Assembly: GCA_003818595.1 (NCBI GenBank)
Contig: RPQV01000204.1
Coordinates: forward strand, 1 to 6,551
Direction: 5' to 3'
DNA length: 6,551 nucleotides
DNA from: Calditrichota bacterium
GTDB lineage: Bacteria; Zhuqueibacterota; Zhuqueibacteria; Residuimicrobiales; Krinioviventaceae
A program made the position numbers and the translations under genes. The notes beneath the pieces are model-generated. The model was not told the DNA's origin, searched no databases, and saw only the letters and a program-made list of their open reading frames with translations. Positions 1-6,551 of the stretch are shown piece by piece; the stretch's first letter is position 1, and each line of letters starts with the position of its first letter.

Positions 1-29
1 AATCCAACGCCTCGTCTGTTAAAAACAGA

Positions 30-986
30 ATGTCCATCAAACTCGAACGCAGTTATTACGCATCACTCTGTTGGTTTGGTCTGAAACAGATCGGATTCGG
101 AGGTGAAGCCGGAGAGAATAACCGTGCGGAACTTGCGGCACTGTTGACAGCACATGTCGGCGGCATCGGCTTCCAACAACCGATTGCCTGCGGCCCCTTT
201 TTAAAACTCATCTATCAAATTCCCGCCTCGATCAATCCCAAGAATCCGGAGGAGCTCGCCCTTGTTTTTTCCGAGTGTCAAGAATTGATTGCAACCGGCT
301 CGCTTGAAGGGTTCACCGATCGTTGGCCGAAATTGACGCGTTATTGGGATCAATGGTATTATCCGCAGCAGCTCTCTTCCCTTTTAAAACCGCTCGTTGA
401 GAATAAAGCCGCGGTGATGGAAGCGATGCAGCTGTGGGAAAATTATATGCGTGAAATCTGGCCGGATTATGAAGAATTATACCAGGAGAAATTGAAAGAT
501 TATCCGTTTGAAGAATATCAGGATAAAATCAATTCGCTCAATCTGCTCGAGCGGTGGAAAACCGAGTTTGGCGTTGAATATCCCTATTCTGAATTCCGCG
601 TCGTCATCTGCCCGGAAACGCCGACGCTGGCCTGCGACCTCGGACCGGAAAAAATCGTGGCCGGTTCCAGATATGACCTGGCCAATTTGGAAAACGCCGT
701 CGCCCATCAATTAGGGGTGCGCTACCCCGCTCTCAATCGAATTGCCGAGGCGCCGGCGACCAAATTGCTTATGAACAGCGACTTTGAGGGCATGGTCAAA
801 CTGATTGAAACCGAGGTCTGTGTGCGCAAACTCAATATCCTGCCGCAAATAGGCAATGACGGCTTTGTCACCGCTCAGGGTTTGCAGAGTTGGGTCAACT
901 GGAGGGTAAAGATTGAACCCGATTCCACTTTTGAAGATTCTCTTCCCGCGCTTTACCAGCAGGCCAAAGATGCCGGATTATTATAA
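30..986 (+). CDS. Uncharacterised soluble protein with a degenerate zincin-like motif
   Basis: I do not recognise this 318-residue protein. It has no signal peptide or membrane segment, so it is probably cytosolic. The middle (about residues 85-175) is rich in Trp, Tyr and charged residues and looks helical. From about residue 185 it reads like a zinc peptidase fold: a strand-like stretch around EFRVVICPE, then LGPEKIVAG, then a helix with VAHQLGV. His226 stands where HExxH would begin, but Glu becomes Gln227 and the second His becomes Val230. A later helix holds Glu260 and Glu262, the usual place for a third ligand. If the fold is right, the enzyme is inactive or binds something else. The fold assignment is inference from pattern only. 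The ATG at 30 has no clear ribosome binding site, and its frame stays open to the window edge (from base 3), so the true start may lie further upstream. It lies 77 bp before the glycyl radical enzyme gene on the same strand and may share its transcript. Confidence 0.75.
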   Translation: MSIKLERSYYASLCWFGLKQIGFGGEAGENNRAELAALLTAHVGGIGFQQPIACGPFLKLIYQIPASINPKNPEELALVFSECQELIATGSLEGFTDRWPKLTRYWDQWYYPQQLSSLLKPLVENKAAVMEAMQLWENYMREIWPDYEELYQEKLKDYPFEEYQDKINSLNLLERWKTEFGVEYPYSEFRVVICPETPTLACDLGPEKIVAGSRYDLANLENAVAHQLGVRYPALNRIAEAPATKLLMNSDFEGMVKLIETEVCVRKLNILPQIGNDGFVTAQGLQSWVNWRVKIEPDSTFEDSLPALYQQAKDAGLL

Positions 987-1056
987 TCACCATGAGATGC
1001 TGGGCGGTGGCCGACATGACCACGGATAATTTGACGGTACCACTTGCGAAAACATG

Positions 1057-1060
1057 AGGA
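1057..1060 (+). promoter_or_regulatory. Likely ribosome binding site of the glycyl radical enzyme gene
   Basis: AGGA ends three bases before the GTG at 1064. The spacing is short for a Shine-Dalgarno site, but an in-frame TGA at 1055-1057 rules out any earlier start in this frame, and the next in-frame ATG (1259) would remove conserved N-terminal sequence. This supports GTG 1064 as the start. Confidence 0.5.
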
Positions 1061-1063
1061 ATT

Positions 1064-3292
1064 GTGACCATCCCCAGCGACCTGTTTGAATATGTGACCC
1101 TATTCACCTGGACCTACCGGGAAGCAGATCCGTCCGACATTGCCGGACGCGAACTCGCTTGCCTGCGCGTACAGTATCCGTTCATTCTCCAGGCTGTCGA
1201 GGATGACGATCTGATTGCCGGTCGAATCCAACACGCGCCCATCGGCTTTTCGCCGCAGATGGGCAGCGGTTTTGGATATTATCTCATGGAAGAGCCGTTT
1301 CGCCAAATGATCGAAAATGCGTCGCCAAATCGTCGCCGGGAGTTGGAGTCCCTATTTTCGTTCTGGACTATAGAGCAGACCTCTGCCAAAACCCGGCGCG
1401 CCTACCCCCCATCAATGGCTCAATTACTGCCCAGCGATCGCTGGAACAGCGAATCAGGGATCGCTTTTCCCCTCTACCGCATGGCCGGCTCTAATCTCAA
1501 CTACGAAAAGCTGATTCAGCTTGGCATCTCCGGATTAAAGGAGGAGCTTGCGCAGCATGAACCGTCAGCATCAGATTCGGGCAAAAAACTGTACCGCTCG
1601 TTGGATCAGGCGCTCGACTTGCTGAGCGGGATTTGCTTCTGGTATGCCGTCAAAGTTGAGCAAAAACAACCATCGTCGACAGAACAAAGAGATCATTTTC
1701 AAGCGCTGGCTGCGGCATTGCGGCACATTGCTGTGAGACCGCCGGAGACTTTCCAACAAGCCCTCCAGCTCTTTTGGTTGTACGCACTGGTTTCCGGCAA
1801 CGTCGACTATGGCAGATTTGATATTACGTTCACCTCGGTTTTCAAGCAGGATCGCGAAAAAAATGGGTTGAGTGATCAGCAGGCTGTTGATCTGTTGACA
1901 TCTTTGTGGAGGTTGATCAACGAGCGCGAAGGCGGCATTTGGATTTTTGATTCCCGCGTCATCATCGGCGGCAGAGGCCGCGGTGACGAGGTAACTGCCG
2001 ATGATCTGGCATTGCTGTGCATCCAGGCGACTCGGCGCACGCATCAGATCATGCCCCAATTGAGTCTGCGCTTTTATCAAGGGCAAAATCCACTTCTCTA
2101 CCGACAGGCGCTCGACTGCATCAGCGATAATAATCCCTATCCGATGCTCTACAACGATGATGTCAACATCCCGGCCGTTGCAGCTGCTTTTGATATCGCG
2201 GTTGAAGAGGCGGTTTCGTACGCTCCCTTTGGCTGTGGTGAATATATTCTTGAGCACAAGAGTTTCGGCACTCCCAGCGGAGTGATCAACCTGCTGCAGG
2301 CGTTATTAGTGACCCTGAACGGCGGGGTTGATCCCACGCGCAACATCCCCATGGGAACCGCACCCAAGACTGCGCCCCAATTTCACTCTTTTGATGATCT
2401 ATTGCAAGCGTATGAACAGGAAGTTGAAGCCCATGTCCGCCTGTTGGCAAAACAACAGGAATTGGAATACCGCATAGCCGCTGAAACCGCACCGTTTCTG
2501 TTTTTCACCCTGCTCTATGATGATTGCCTTGAACGCGGCCGGGCCCTATTTGACGGCGGCATTCGCTATCTGGGCGGCACGTTGGAGACCTACGGCAACA
2601 CCAATACCGCTGACAGCCTCTTTGCCATCAAAAAATGGGTCTTTGAGCACAAACGATTTACCCTGGACGAACTGCGCACCATGTTAAAGGTGAATTTTGT
2701 CGGTTATGAACGCGAACGCCGAGCGCTGCAGAAAACCGACAAATTCGGCAATGACCTTGACGAGGTGGATGAATTGCTCCTGACAGTGGATCATCATGTT
2801 TTCAAGATCACGCGCGAACAAATTCGATGCACAGAACTCTCTTCATACCTCGTCGTCGTCATCAACAACAACGCCAATACAGTCATGGGACGGTATACCG
2901 CTGCCTCTCCGGATGGCCGCAGGGCATTTACGCCGATGAACAACGGCAATGGCCCCAGCAGCGGAATGGACAAGAACGGATTGACCGCCATGTTGAATTC
3001 TATCGTTAAACCATCGCCCCGCCTGCACGCGGGTGCGGTGCAGAACATCAAACTCTCACAGGAATTATTCAGAAATCATCGCCGACAGGTGGAACAGGCG
3101 CTGGAGGTTTATTGGGAGCGCGGTGGAGCTCAGGCCATGCTGACCGTGATCGGCCGAGACGATTTAGAGAACGCCCTGCTTCATCCGGAACACTACCAGA
3201 ATCTTTATGTCCGCGTCGGCGGATACAGCGCCCGGTTCATCGACCTGGCGCCGGATATTCAAGCTGAAATTATGGCACGAACACTTTACTGA
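1064..3292 (+). CDS. Glycyl radical enzyme, pyruvate formate-lyase-like family, substrate unknown
   Basis: This 742-residue protein matches the glycyl radical enzyme family along its whole length. The PFL-like domain fills most of it: EDDDLIAGR near residue 45, YGRFD near 248, NDDVNIPAV in the strand before the active site, the catalytic loop FGCGEY with Cys391 and Glu393, then ASPDGRRAF. The C-terminal radical domain has RVGGYSARF, placing the radical on Gly720, 22 residues from the end. In this family a radical SAM activase makes the glycyl radical, which passes to the Cys to start substrate chemistry. The C-x-E pair resembles the dehydratase/lyase branch (GCVE) rather than true pyruvate formate-lyase, which has two adjacent Cys. 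Gly in place of Val, and Tyr after Glu, fit none of the characterised subfamilies I know, so I give no substrate. The N-terminus is shorter than usual. No activase is nearby. The M64 peptidase gene follows after 7 bp, suggesting one operon. Family is certain; function is open. Confidence 0.95.
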   Translation: MTIPSDLFEYVTLFTWTYREADPSDIAGRELACLRVQYPFILQAVEDDDLIAGRIQHAPIGFSPQMGSGFGYYLMEEPFRQMIENASPNRRRELESLFSFWTIEQTSAKTRRAYPPSMAQLLPSDRWNSESGIAFPLYRMAGSNLNYEKLIQLGISGLKEELAQHEPSASDSGKKLYRSLDQALDLLSGICFWYAVKVEQKQPSSTEQRDHFQALAAALRHIAVRPPETFQQALQLFWLYALVSGNVDYGRFDITFTSVFKQDREKNGLSDQQAVDLLTSLWRLINEREGGIWIFDSRVIIGGRGRGDEVTADDLALLCIQATRRTHQIMPQLSLRFYQGQNPLLYRQALDCISDNNPYPMLYNDDVNIPAVAAAFDIAVEEAVSYAPFGCGEYILEHKSFGTPSGVINLLQALLVTLNGGVDPTRNIPMGTAPKTAPQFHSFDDLLQAYEQEVEAHVRLLAKQQELEYRIAAETAPFLFFTLLYDDCLERGRALFDGGIRYLGGTLETYGNTNTADSLFAIKKWVFEHKRFTLDELRTMLKVNFVGYERERRALQKTDKFGNDLDEVDELLLTVDHHVFKITREQIRCTELSSYLVVVINNNANTVMGRYTAASPDGRRAFTPMNNGNGPSSGMDKNGLTAMLNSIVKPSPRLHAGAVQNIKLSQELFRNHRRQVEQALEVYWERGGAQAMLTVIGRDDLENALLHPEHYQNLYVRVGGYSARFIDLAPDIQAEIMARTLY

Positions 3293-3295
3293 GGA
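3291..3295 (+). promoter_or_regulatory. Ribosome binding site of the M64 peptidase gene, overlapping the upstream stop codon
   Basis: GAGGA lies four bases before the ATG at 3300 and shares two bases with the TGA stop (3290-3292) of the glycyl radical enzyme gene. It decides the start: the frame is open further left (a possible ATG at 3207 inside the upstream gene), but 3300 has this site and is followed at once by a signal peptide. The arrangement suggests translational coupling. Confidence 0.75.
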
Positions 3296-3299
3296 CAAA

Positions 3300-4718
3300 A
3301 TGGCTCGACGAATTTCCGTTTTACTGTTGATCAGCACGGCCGCGTTCGCCGGCAATCCACAATACAACGAGTGGTTTGCGAATACGACACTGCGCATCGA
3401 TTATTATCACACCGGCACCGCCACCACTGAACTGTACAGCCTCGACGCGCTGTATGAAGAGGGTCAATGGCCGGGACGACGCACTCTCCTGCTCGATACG
3501 CTGAATGTCGGTTCGAATCTGGCGTGCGTCTATGATCAGGAAAAGGGCACATTGATCTTTTCCACCAGCTATTGCACGGTGTTTAATGAGTGGCAATCGA
3601 CCACCGAAGCAATCGCAGAGAATCGACGAACGATGCATGAAACAATCCGTATCCCCATGCCCCTAAAACCCATTCGCCTGGAAATCAAGCGACGTGATCG
3701 GCAAAATCACTTTATCGCCGGCTGGTCGGTGGATATCAATCCTATATCACGATCCATCAATCGCGAGAAAAACCCCTATTCATGGCAGGTTCACCCGATT
3801 GAACACCACGGCGATCCGGACGACCAAGTCGACATCGTCATTCTGGGGGACGGGTACAGCCGCGACGACCTCGGAAAATTACGAGCGGATGCCGAACGTT
3901 ATTCACGGGTGTTGTTCAATTGTGAACCCTTTAAAAGCCGTTTGAAGGATTTCAATGTCTGGCTGATTGAATCTGTATCTGCAGAGAGCGGCATTGACGA
4001 ACCGGACCGAGATCTTTGGCGTTCCACGGCGGTGGGTGCGAGCTATAACACATTCGACACGCCGCGCTACGTGCTGACGATGGAAAATCGCGACATGCGC
4101 GATATCGCCGCACTGGCGCCTTATGATGTCATCTATATTTTGTTCAATTCGCCTCGTTACGGCGGCGGCGGAATCTACAACCAATTTGCGACCTGCTATA
4201 CGGGTGCGGAAAACGGCGAGCCTGAATGGTGGTCAGATTATGTATTCGTCCATGAATTCGGCCATTCATTCGCCGCCCTCGCCGACGAATATTATACTTC
4301 AGATGTCGCCTATAACAACCTTTACCCTCTGGATGTGGAGCCCTGGGAAGTCAACATCACCACGTTGAATGCGGCCGGAGGCCCCAAGTGGTCGTCTTTG
4401 TTGACACCACAGGTCAAAATACCAACCCCCTGGCATAAGGAACAGTATGATTCGCTCTCGTCACGGGCATACCGATATAGCGGCGACGCCTCACAGGCAA
4501 AAGCGGAACGCGATGCGGCCCGAATTCAAATGGAAAATATTTTGGTGACGCCTGATTGTGCGGCAGTGGTGGGATGTTTCGAAGGGGCCGGATATGCGAG
4601 CAGCGGCATCTATCGCTCGGCGATCAACTGTCGGATGTTCTCGAAATCCCTCGTAGAATTTTGTCCGGTCTGTCGAAAGGCGATCGAGGAAATGATTTCT
4701 TTCTCGATCGGCAAATGA
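3300..4718 (+). CDS. Exported M64 family metallopeptidase (IgA-peptidase family)
   Basis: This is a 472-residue precursor. Residues 1-17 form a signal peptide: MARR, a hydrophobic core LLLIS, and a likely cut after AFA, so the protein leaves the cytoplasm. Residues about 20-140 match the M64 N-terminal domain (TLRIDYYHTG, FNEWQSTTEA). The peptidase domain starts near VDIVILGDGYS (177). The zinc site is HEFGHSFAALADEY: His318 and His322 bind zinc, Glu319 is the base, and Asp329-Glu330 follow as in the family. The C-terminal part keeps the family's Cys-rich end (GAGYASSGIYR, then FCPVCRKAI), probably disulfide-bonded. All key residues are present, so it should be active. The family is named after a Clostridium IgA protease, but most members have no known substrate and IgA should not be assumed here. 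No lipobox or sorting tail is seen, so it is periplasmic or secreted. The gene sits 7 bp after the glycyl radical enzyme gene, and its stop directly abuts the stop of the convergent kinase gene. Confidence 0.93.
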   Translation: MARRISVLLLISTAAFAGNPQYNEWFANTTLRIDYYHTGTATTELYSLDALYEEGQWPGRRTLLLDTLNVGSNLACVYDQEKGTLIFSTSYCTVFNEWQSTTEAIAENRRTMHETIRIPMPLKPIRLEIKRRDRQNHFIAGWSVDINPISRSINREKNPYSWQVHPIEHHGDPDDQVDIVILGDGYSRDDLGKLRADAERYSRVLFNCEPFKSRLKDFNVWLIESVSAESGIDEPDRDLWRSTAVGASYNTFDTPRYVLTMENRDMRDIAALAPYDVIYILFNSPRYGGGGIYNQFATCYTGAENGEPEWWSDYVFVHEFGHSFAALADEYYTSDVAYNNLYPLDVEPWEVNITTLNAAGGPKWSSLLTPQVKIPTPWHKEQYDSLSSRAYRYSGDASQAKAERDAARIQMENILVTPDCAAVVGCFEGAGYASSGIYRSAINCRMFSKSLVEFCPVCRKAIEEMISFSIGK

Positions 4719-6206
4719 TCACTGGGTCACTGAGGCATATTCGATTTGCGGCGGATTTTTCTCCTTTTTCCGCCAGCATCGCGGACGAATCACCGTAGAA
4801 TAATGGAACGCCCCGGCATCGAGGAGTTCCAAACGGTCGATTTCGATTTCCGTATAATCGTCGCGGCAGTTCACCGGCAGGCTGATGACGAAGCGGGCGC
4901 CGTTCCCCTCTTCGCTCTCCACATGAATGGCGCCGTGATGCTTTTCAATGATGTCTTTACAGATGGCCAGTCCATATCCGTGGCCGCTCGCCTTGTTGGT
5001 GAATTCTGTATTGAATAGTTTTTCCTTCGCCCCCTTGCTTATTCCCGGGCCATTATCCTCGATGATCAGATAAACACAGCGCGATTCCTTTCGATAATCG
5101 CTCCGCAGCAGAATTCGCGCATCCGGTCGCGCTTCCACGGCATTCTTCACAATGTTGAAGAGCACCTGAATCAGCAATCCCTCATCAACGCGAACATCGG
5201 GGAGATGAAGTTTTAGCTCTTTGACCAACTCGACATCAGAACGATCATAAACCGGTTTAACAAAGTCCAGAAACTTGTTGATGACGTTATTGATACTCGA
5301 CTTTTCGGCATTGGTTTCGATGCCTTTGCGGTTCATCAATCCGTTTGATAAGGAGGTCATGTTCATGATCATCTCCTGCGCCTTTTCCAGACGATCGAGA
5401 ACCGAGTTCCTCTTGCTTTTCGATCGAATCAAATCCGCCGCCATCTCGATATTGGCGTTAATCCCGGATAAAAAGTTGTTGATTTCGTGACCAATCTTGG
5501 CCGCCAGGCTTCCTTTCATCGCCAGCTGGTCACTGGCGATCAGGTTCTTCTGCAGTTGTTCGCGTTCATTCTGAGAATCATTCAGCAATTTATAAAATTG
5601 CGCGTTGCGGATCGCGACGGCTGCATGATCAATAAATATCTGAAACACATGCCATTTGATGTTGGACGATGACAAGAGCGGCTTGGGACTGTTGAGGTAA
5701 ACAAAGCCCATCAGATCATTCTGCAGCAGCAGAGGCGCCACCAAAGAAAAATCATTCTTCTCCGCACCCTGATCATCACTCGTTCTCACCGGTATTTGGC
5801 TCTGCAGACATTCAGCCAACAATATTTGATCAACGTGAAAGTGATCTGCCGCCAAAGGCTGTTGCAGCAGATTGCAACCATGCATGAAATCATAGTTTCC
5901 TGATTCGACTTTGAGGGAGATAAAACCCCGCTCGGCACGACTGATGACCAGCGCGGCATGCAGAATTCGTCCGAGAGTTTCGCGGAAATCGCTGCCGGGG
6001 GTGATCAGCCGGATGGGCTCAAACACCTGAGAAAAAAATGATTCTTTTTCCAAGTCATAAGCAGCGCATATTTCTGATTCCAGGCGATCAACGCTCGCCT
6101 GGTCAACAATCTTTAAAACCTGTTTTTCAACGGATAGTTTCTGCCCTTCCAAGATGCCCTCTCCACAAAAGTTGCCTTTCATTCGCTGCGAACATTCCAT
6201 TCCCAT
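4719..6206 (-). CDS. Soluble GAF-domain sensor histidine kinase
   Basis: This is a two-component sensor kinase of up to 495 residues with no membrane segment, so it should act in the cytosol. A GAF domain spans about residues 60-212 (SRAERGFISL; VAPLLLQNDLMGFVYLNS). A short coiled-coil-like linker leads to the dimerisation and phosphoacceptor helix with His240 in KIGHEINNFLSGI. The ATPase domain has the N box with Asn351 and Asn355 (NIVKNAVEA), the G1 box with Asp384 (EDNGPGI) and the G2 box at 408-414 (GHGYGLA). All catalytic residues are intact. A tail of about 49 residues (447-495) follows and matches no domain I know. The start is uncertain: ATG 6206 has no ribosome binding site, while a TTG at 6152 (codon 19) is preceded by GGAG at 8 bases, and the first 18 codons look non-coding in character. 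No response regulator is adjacent, so the partner and the GAF ligand are unknown. It converges on the M64 gene with zero spacing. Confidence 0.93.
   Translation of the reverse strand: MGMECSQRMKGNFCGEGILEGQKLSVEKQVLKIVDQASVDRLESEICAAYDLEKESFFSQVFEPIRLITPGSDFRETLGRILHAALVISRAERGFISLKVESGNYDFMHGCNLLQQPLAADHFHVDQILLAECLQSQIPVRTSDDQGAEKNDFSLVAPLLLQNDLMGFVYLNSPKPLLSSSNIKWHVFQIFIDHAAVAIRNAQFYKLLNDSQNEREQLQKNLIASDQLAMKGSLAAKIGHEINNFLSGINANIEMAADLIRSKSKRNSVLDRLEKAQEMIMNMTSLSNGLMNRKGIETNAEKSSINNVINKFLDFVKPVYDRSDVELVKELKLHLPDVRVDEGLLIQVLFNIVKNAVEARPDARILLRSDYRKESRCVYLIIEDNGPGISKGAKEKLFNTEFTNKASGHGYGLAICKDIIEKHHGAIHVESEEGNGARFVISLPVNCRDDYTEIEIDRLELLDAGAFHYSTVIRPRCWRKKEKNPPQIEYASVTQ
6161..6164 (-). promoter_or_regulatory. 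Candidate ribosome binding site for an alternative TTG start of the kinase
   Basis: On the minus strand GGAG (within GGAGAGGG, 6157-6164) lies eight bases before an in-frame TTG at 6152. No comparable site precedes the ATGs at 6206, 6200 or 6182. A start at TTG would give a kinase of 477 residues and leave the GAF and kinase domains whole. Confidence 0.4.
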
Positions 6207-6412
6207 TCAAGTGTGGTTCTGCAAGATCAATGCCGGCTGTCGATGAAGAGCGATGCAATATTTTGGGTTGAACTGGTTTGAATTTATTAGAGTTGGATGA
6301 AAAGCGCATGGCCCCCTTGGTTAAAAGAAAATAAAGTAATTTGTCATTTTCGATATTGTCAATGAATTCAAATTTTGTAATTGCCGATTGACCGGAGAAC
6401 GCAGAGCAGAGT
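6207..6412 (-). other. AT-rich spacer between the mgtE-like gene and the kinase gene
   Basis: This stretch lies between two minus-strand genes. Its central part (about 6270-6380) is clearly richer in A and T than the genes around it. It holds a candidate promoter and, opposite 6311-6318, a purine-rich AAGGGGG that precedes a short open frame. I see no hairpin followed by a T run that would end the mgtE-like transcript, so some read-through into the kinase gene is possible. Confidence 0.6.
6333..6362 (-). promoter_or_regulatory. Possible sigma-70-type promoter for the kinase gene
   Basis: On the minus strand a perfect TTGACA lies at 6362-6357. Eighteen bases further is TACTTT (6338-6333), a poor -10 match. 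The pair sits in the most AT-rich part of the spacer, about 130 bases before ATG 6206. An 8-bp palindrome TGAATTCA (6363-6370) touches the -35 element and could be an operator or chance. The -35 is good and the -10 is weak, so this is tentative. Confidence 0.3.
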
Positions 6413-6551
6413 TTATAACAACCAAGTCGCCATGCTAAAGTAGCTGATCAAAGTGAAAATATCCGTCAAGCCCAGCGTCAGCGGGCCGGCGGCAATCTTG
6501 GGGTCGAGCTTGAGAGCGTGCAGCAACGCTGGAACACTGAGCCCGAAAAAG
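6413..6551 (-). CDS. mgtE: MgtE-type magnesium transporter, C-terminal end (partial)
   Basis: Only the last 45 codons and the stop are inside the window; the gene runs off the right edge. The reading frame gives a hydrophobic segment with VPALLHALKLDPKIAAGP, then LTLGLTDIFTLISYFSM, ending in TWLL. This is the pattern of the final two transmembrane helices of MgtE channels: the LDP..A.GP loop followed by T-x-x-x-D in the last helix. That Asp, 15 residues before the end here, corresponds by position to the pore Asp that coordinates magnesium in the Thermus protein. MgtE proteins carry Mg2+ into the cell and are gated by cytoplasmic domains, which lie outside the window. The family call rests on the motif only. 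The kinase gene lies downstream on the same strand after 206 bp; whether the two are co-transcribed cannot be seen. Confidence 0.85.
   Translation of the reverse strand, partial: FFGLSVPALLHALKLDPKIAAGPLTLGLTDIFTLISYFSMATWLL

Noticed and set aside
16..28. CTGTT / AACAG inverted repeat just before the first ATG, considered as an operator or hairpin
   Set aside because: Only 5 bp with AT-rich content, and the reading frame is open through it, so it may be coding sequence.
1025..1053. GATAAT and TTGACG in the 77-bp gap before the glycyl radical enzyme, considered as promoter elements
   Set aside because: They are in the wrong order (the -10-like element comes before the -35-like one), and neither has a partner at normal spacing.
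1571..2257. Long minus-strand open frame (228 codons) opposite the glycyl radical enzyme
   Set aside because: It lies wholly inside a gene of certain identity, resembles no family I know, and is explained by codon bias of the + strand gene.
3207..3299. Extended start of the M64 gene inside the upstream gene
   Set aside because: The ATG at 3300 has a ribosome binding site at correct spacing and begins a clear signal peptide, which an upstream start would bury.
4750..4774. Inverted repeat GGCGGA / TCCGCC just past the convergent stops, considered as a terminator
   Set aside because: The loop is 13 bases, the stem 6 bp, and no T run follows on either strand; it lies in the kinase coding region.

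Overview
The window reads as a piece of a bacterial chromosome of moderate GC content, probably from an anaerobic or facultative lineage. The evidence for anaerobiosis is a glycyl radical enzyme, a class inactivated by oxygen. The next gene encodes a peptidase with a Sec-type signal peptide, so the cell exports proteins. Nothing fixes the taxon. The mix (uncharacterised glycyl radical enzyme, M64 peptidase with its own N-terminal domain, GAF histidine kinase, MgtE) would suit an environmental FCB-type or similar lineage, but that is a guess.

Left part, + strand, about 30-4718: three genes in one direction. The first (30-986) is an unrecognised soluble 318-residue protein. It has a zincin-like helix whose metal-binding motif looks degenerate (H-Q-L-G-V where H-E-x-x-H would be expected). 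After 77 bp comes a 742-residue enzyme of the pyruvate formate-lyase-like family (1064-3292). It has a catalytic Cys391-Gly-Glu393 loop and a C-terminal glycyl radical site at Gly720. Only 7 bp later, with its ribosome binding site overlapping the preceding stop codon, starts an exported M64 (IgA-peptidase family) metallopeptidase (3300-4718) with an intact HEFGH site. The last two genes are almost certainly one transcript; the first may share it. No glycyl radical activating enzyme is present, so it must be encoded elsewhere.

Right part, - strand, 6551-4719: the C-terminal 45 codons of an MgtE magnesium transporter (6413-6551) are followed by a 206-bp AT-rich spacer with a possible promoter. 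Next is a soluble GAF-HisKA-HATPase sensor histidine kinase (4719-6206). The kinase and the M64 gene converge, and their stop codons abut with no base between them (TGA followed by TCA, a TGATCA palindrome). No response regulator lies in the window.

No RNA genes, insertion sequences, CRISPR repeats or attachment sites were seen. The points most worth a second look are the divergent glycyl radical enzyme, its degenerate-zincin neighbour, and the coupling of that enzyme to an exported protease.
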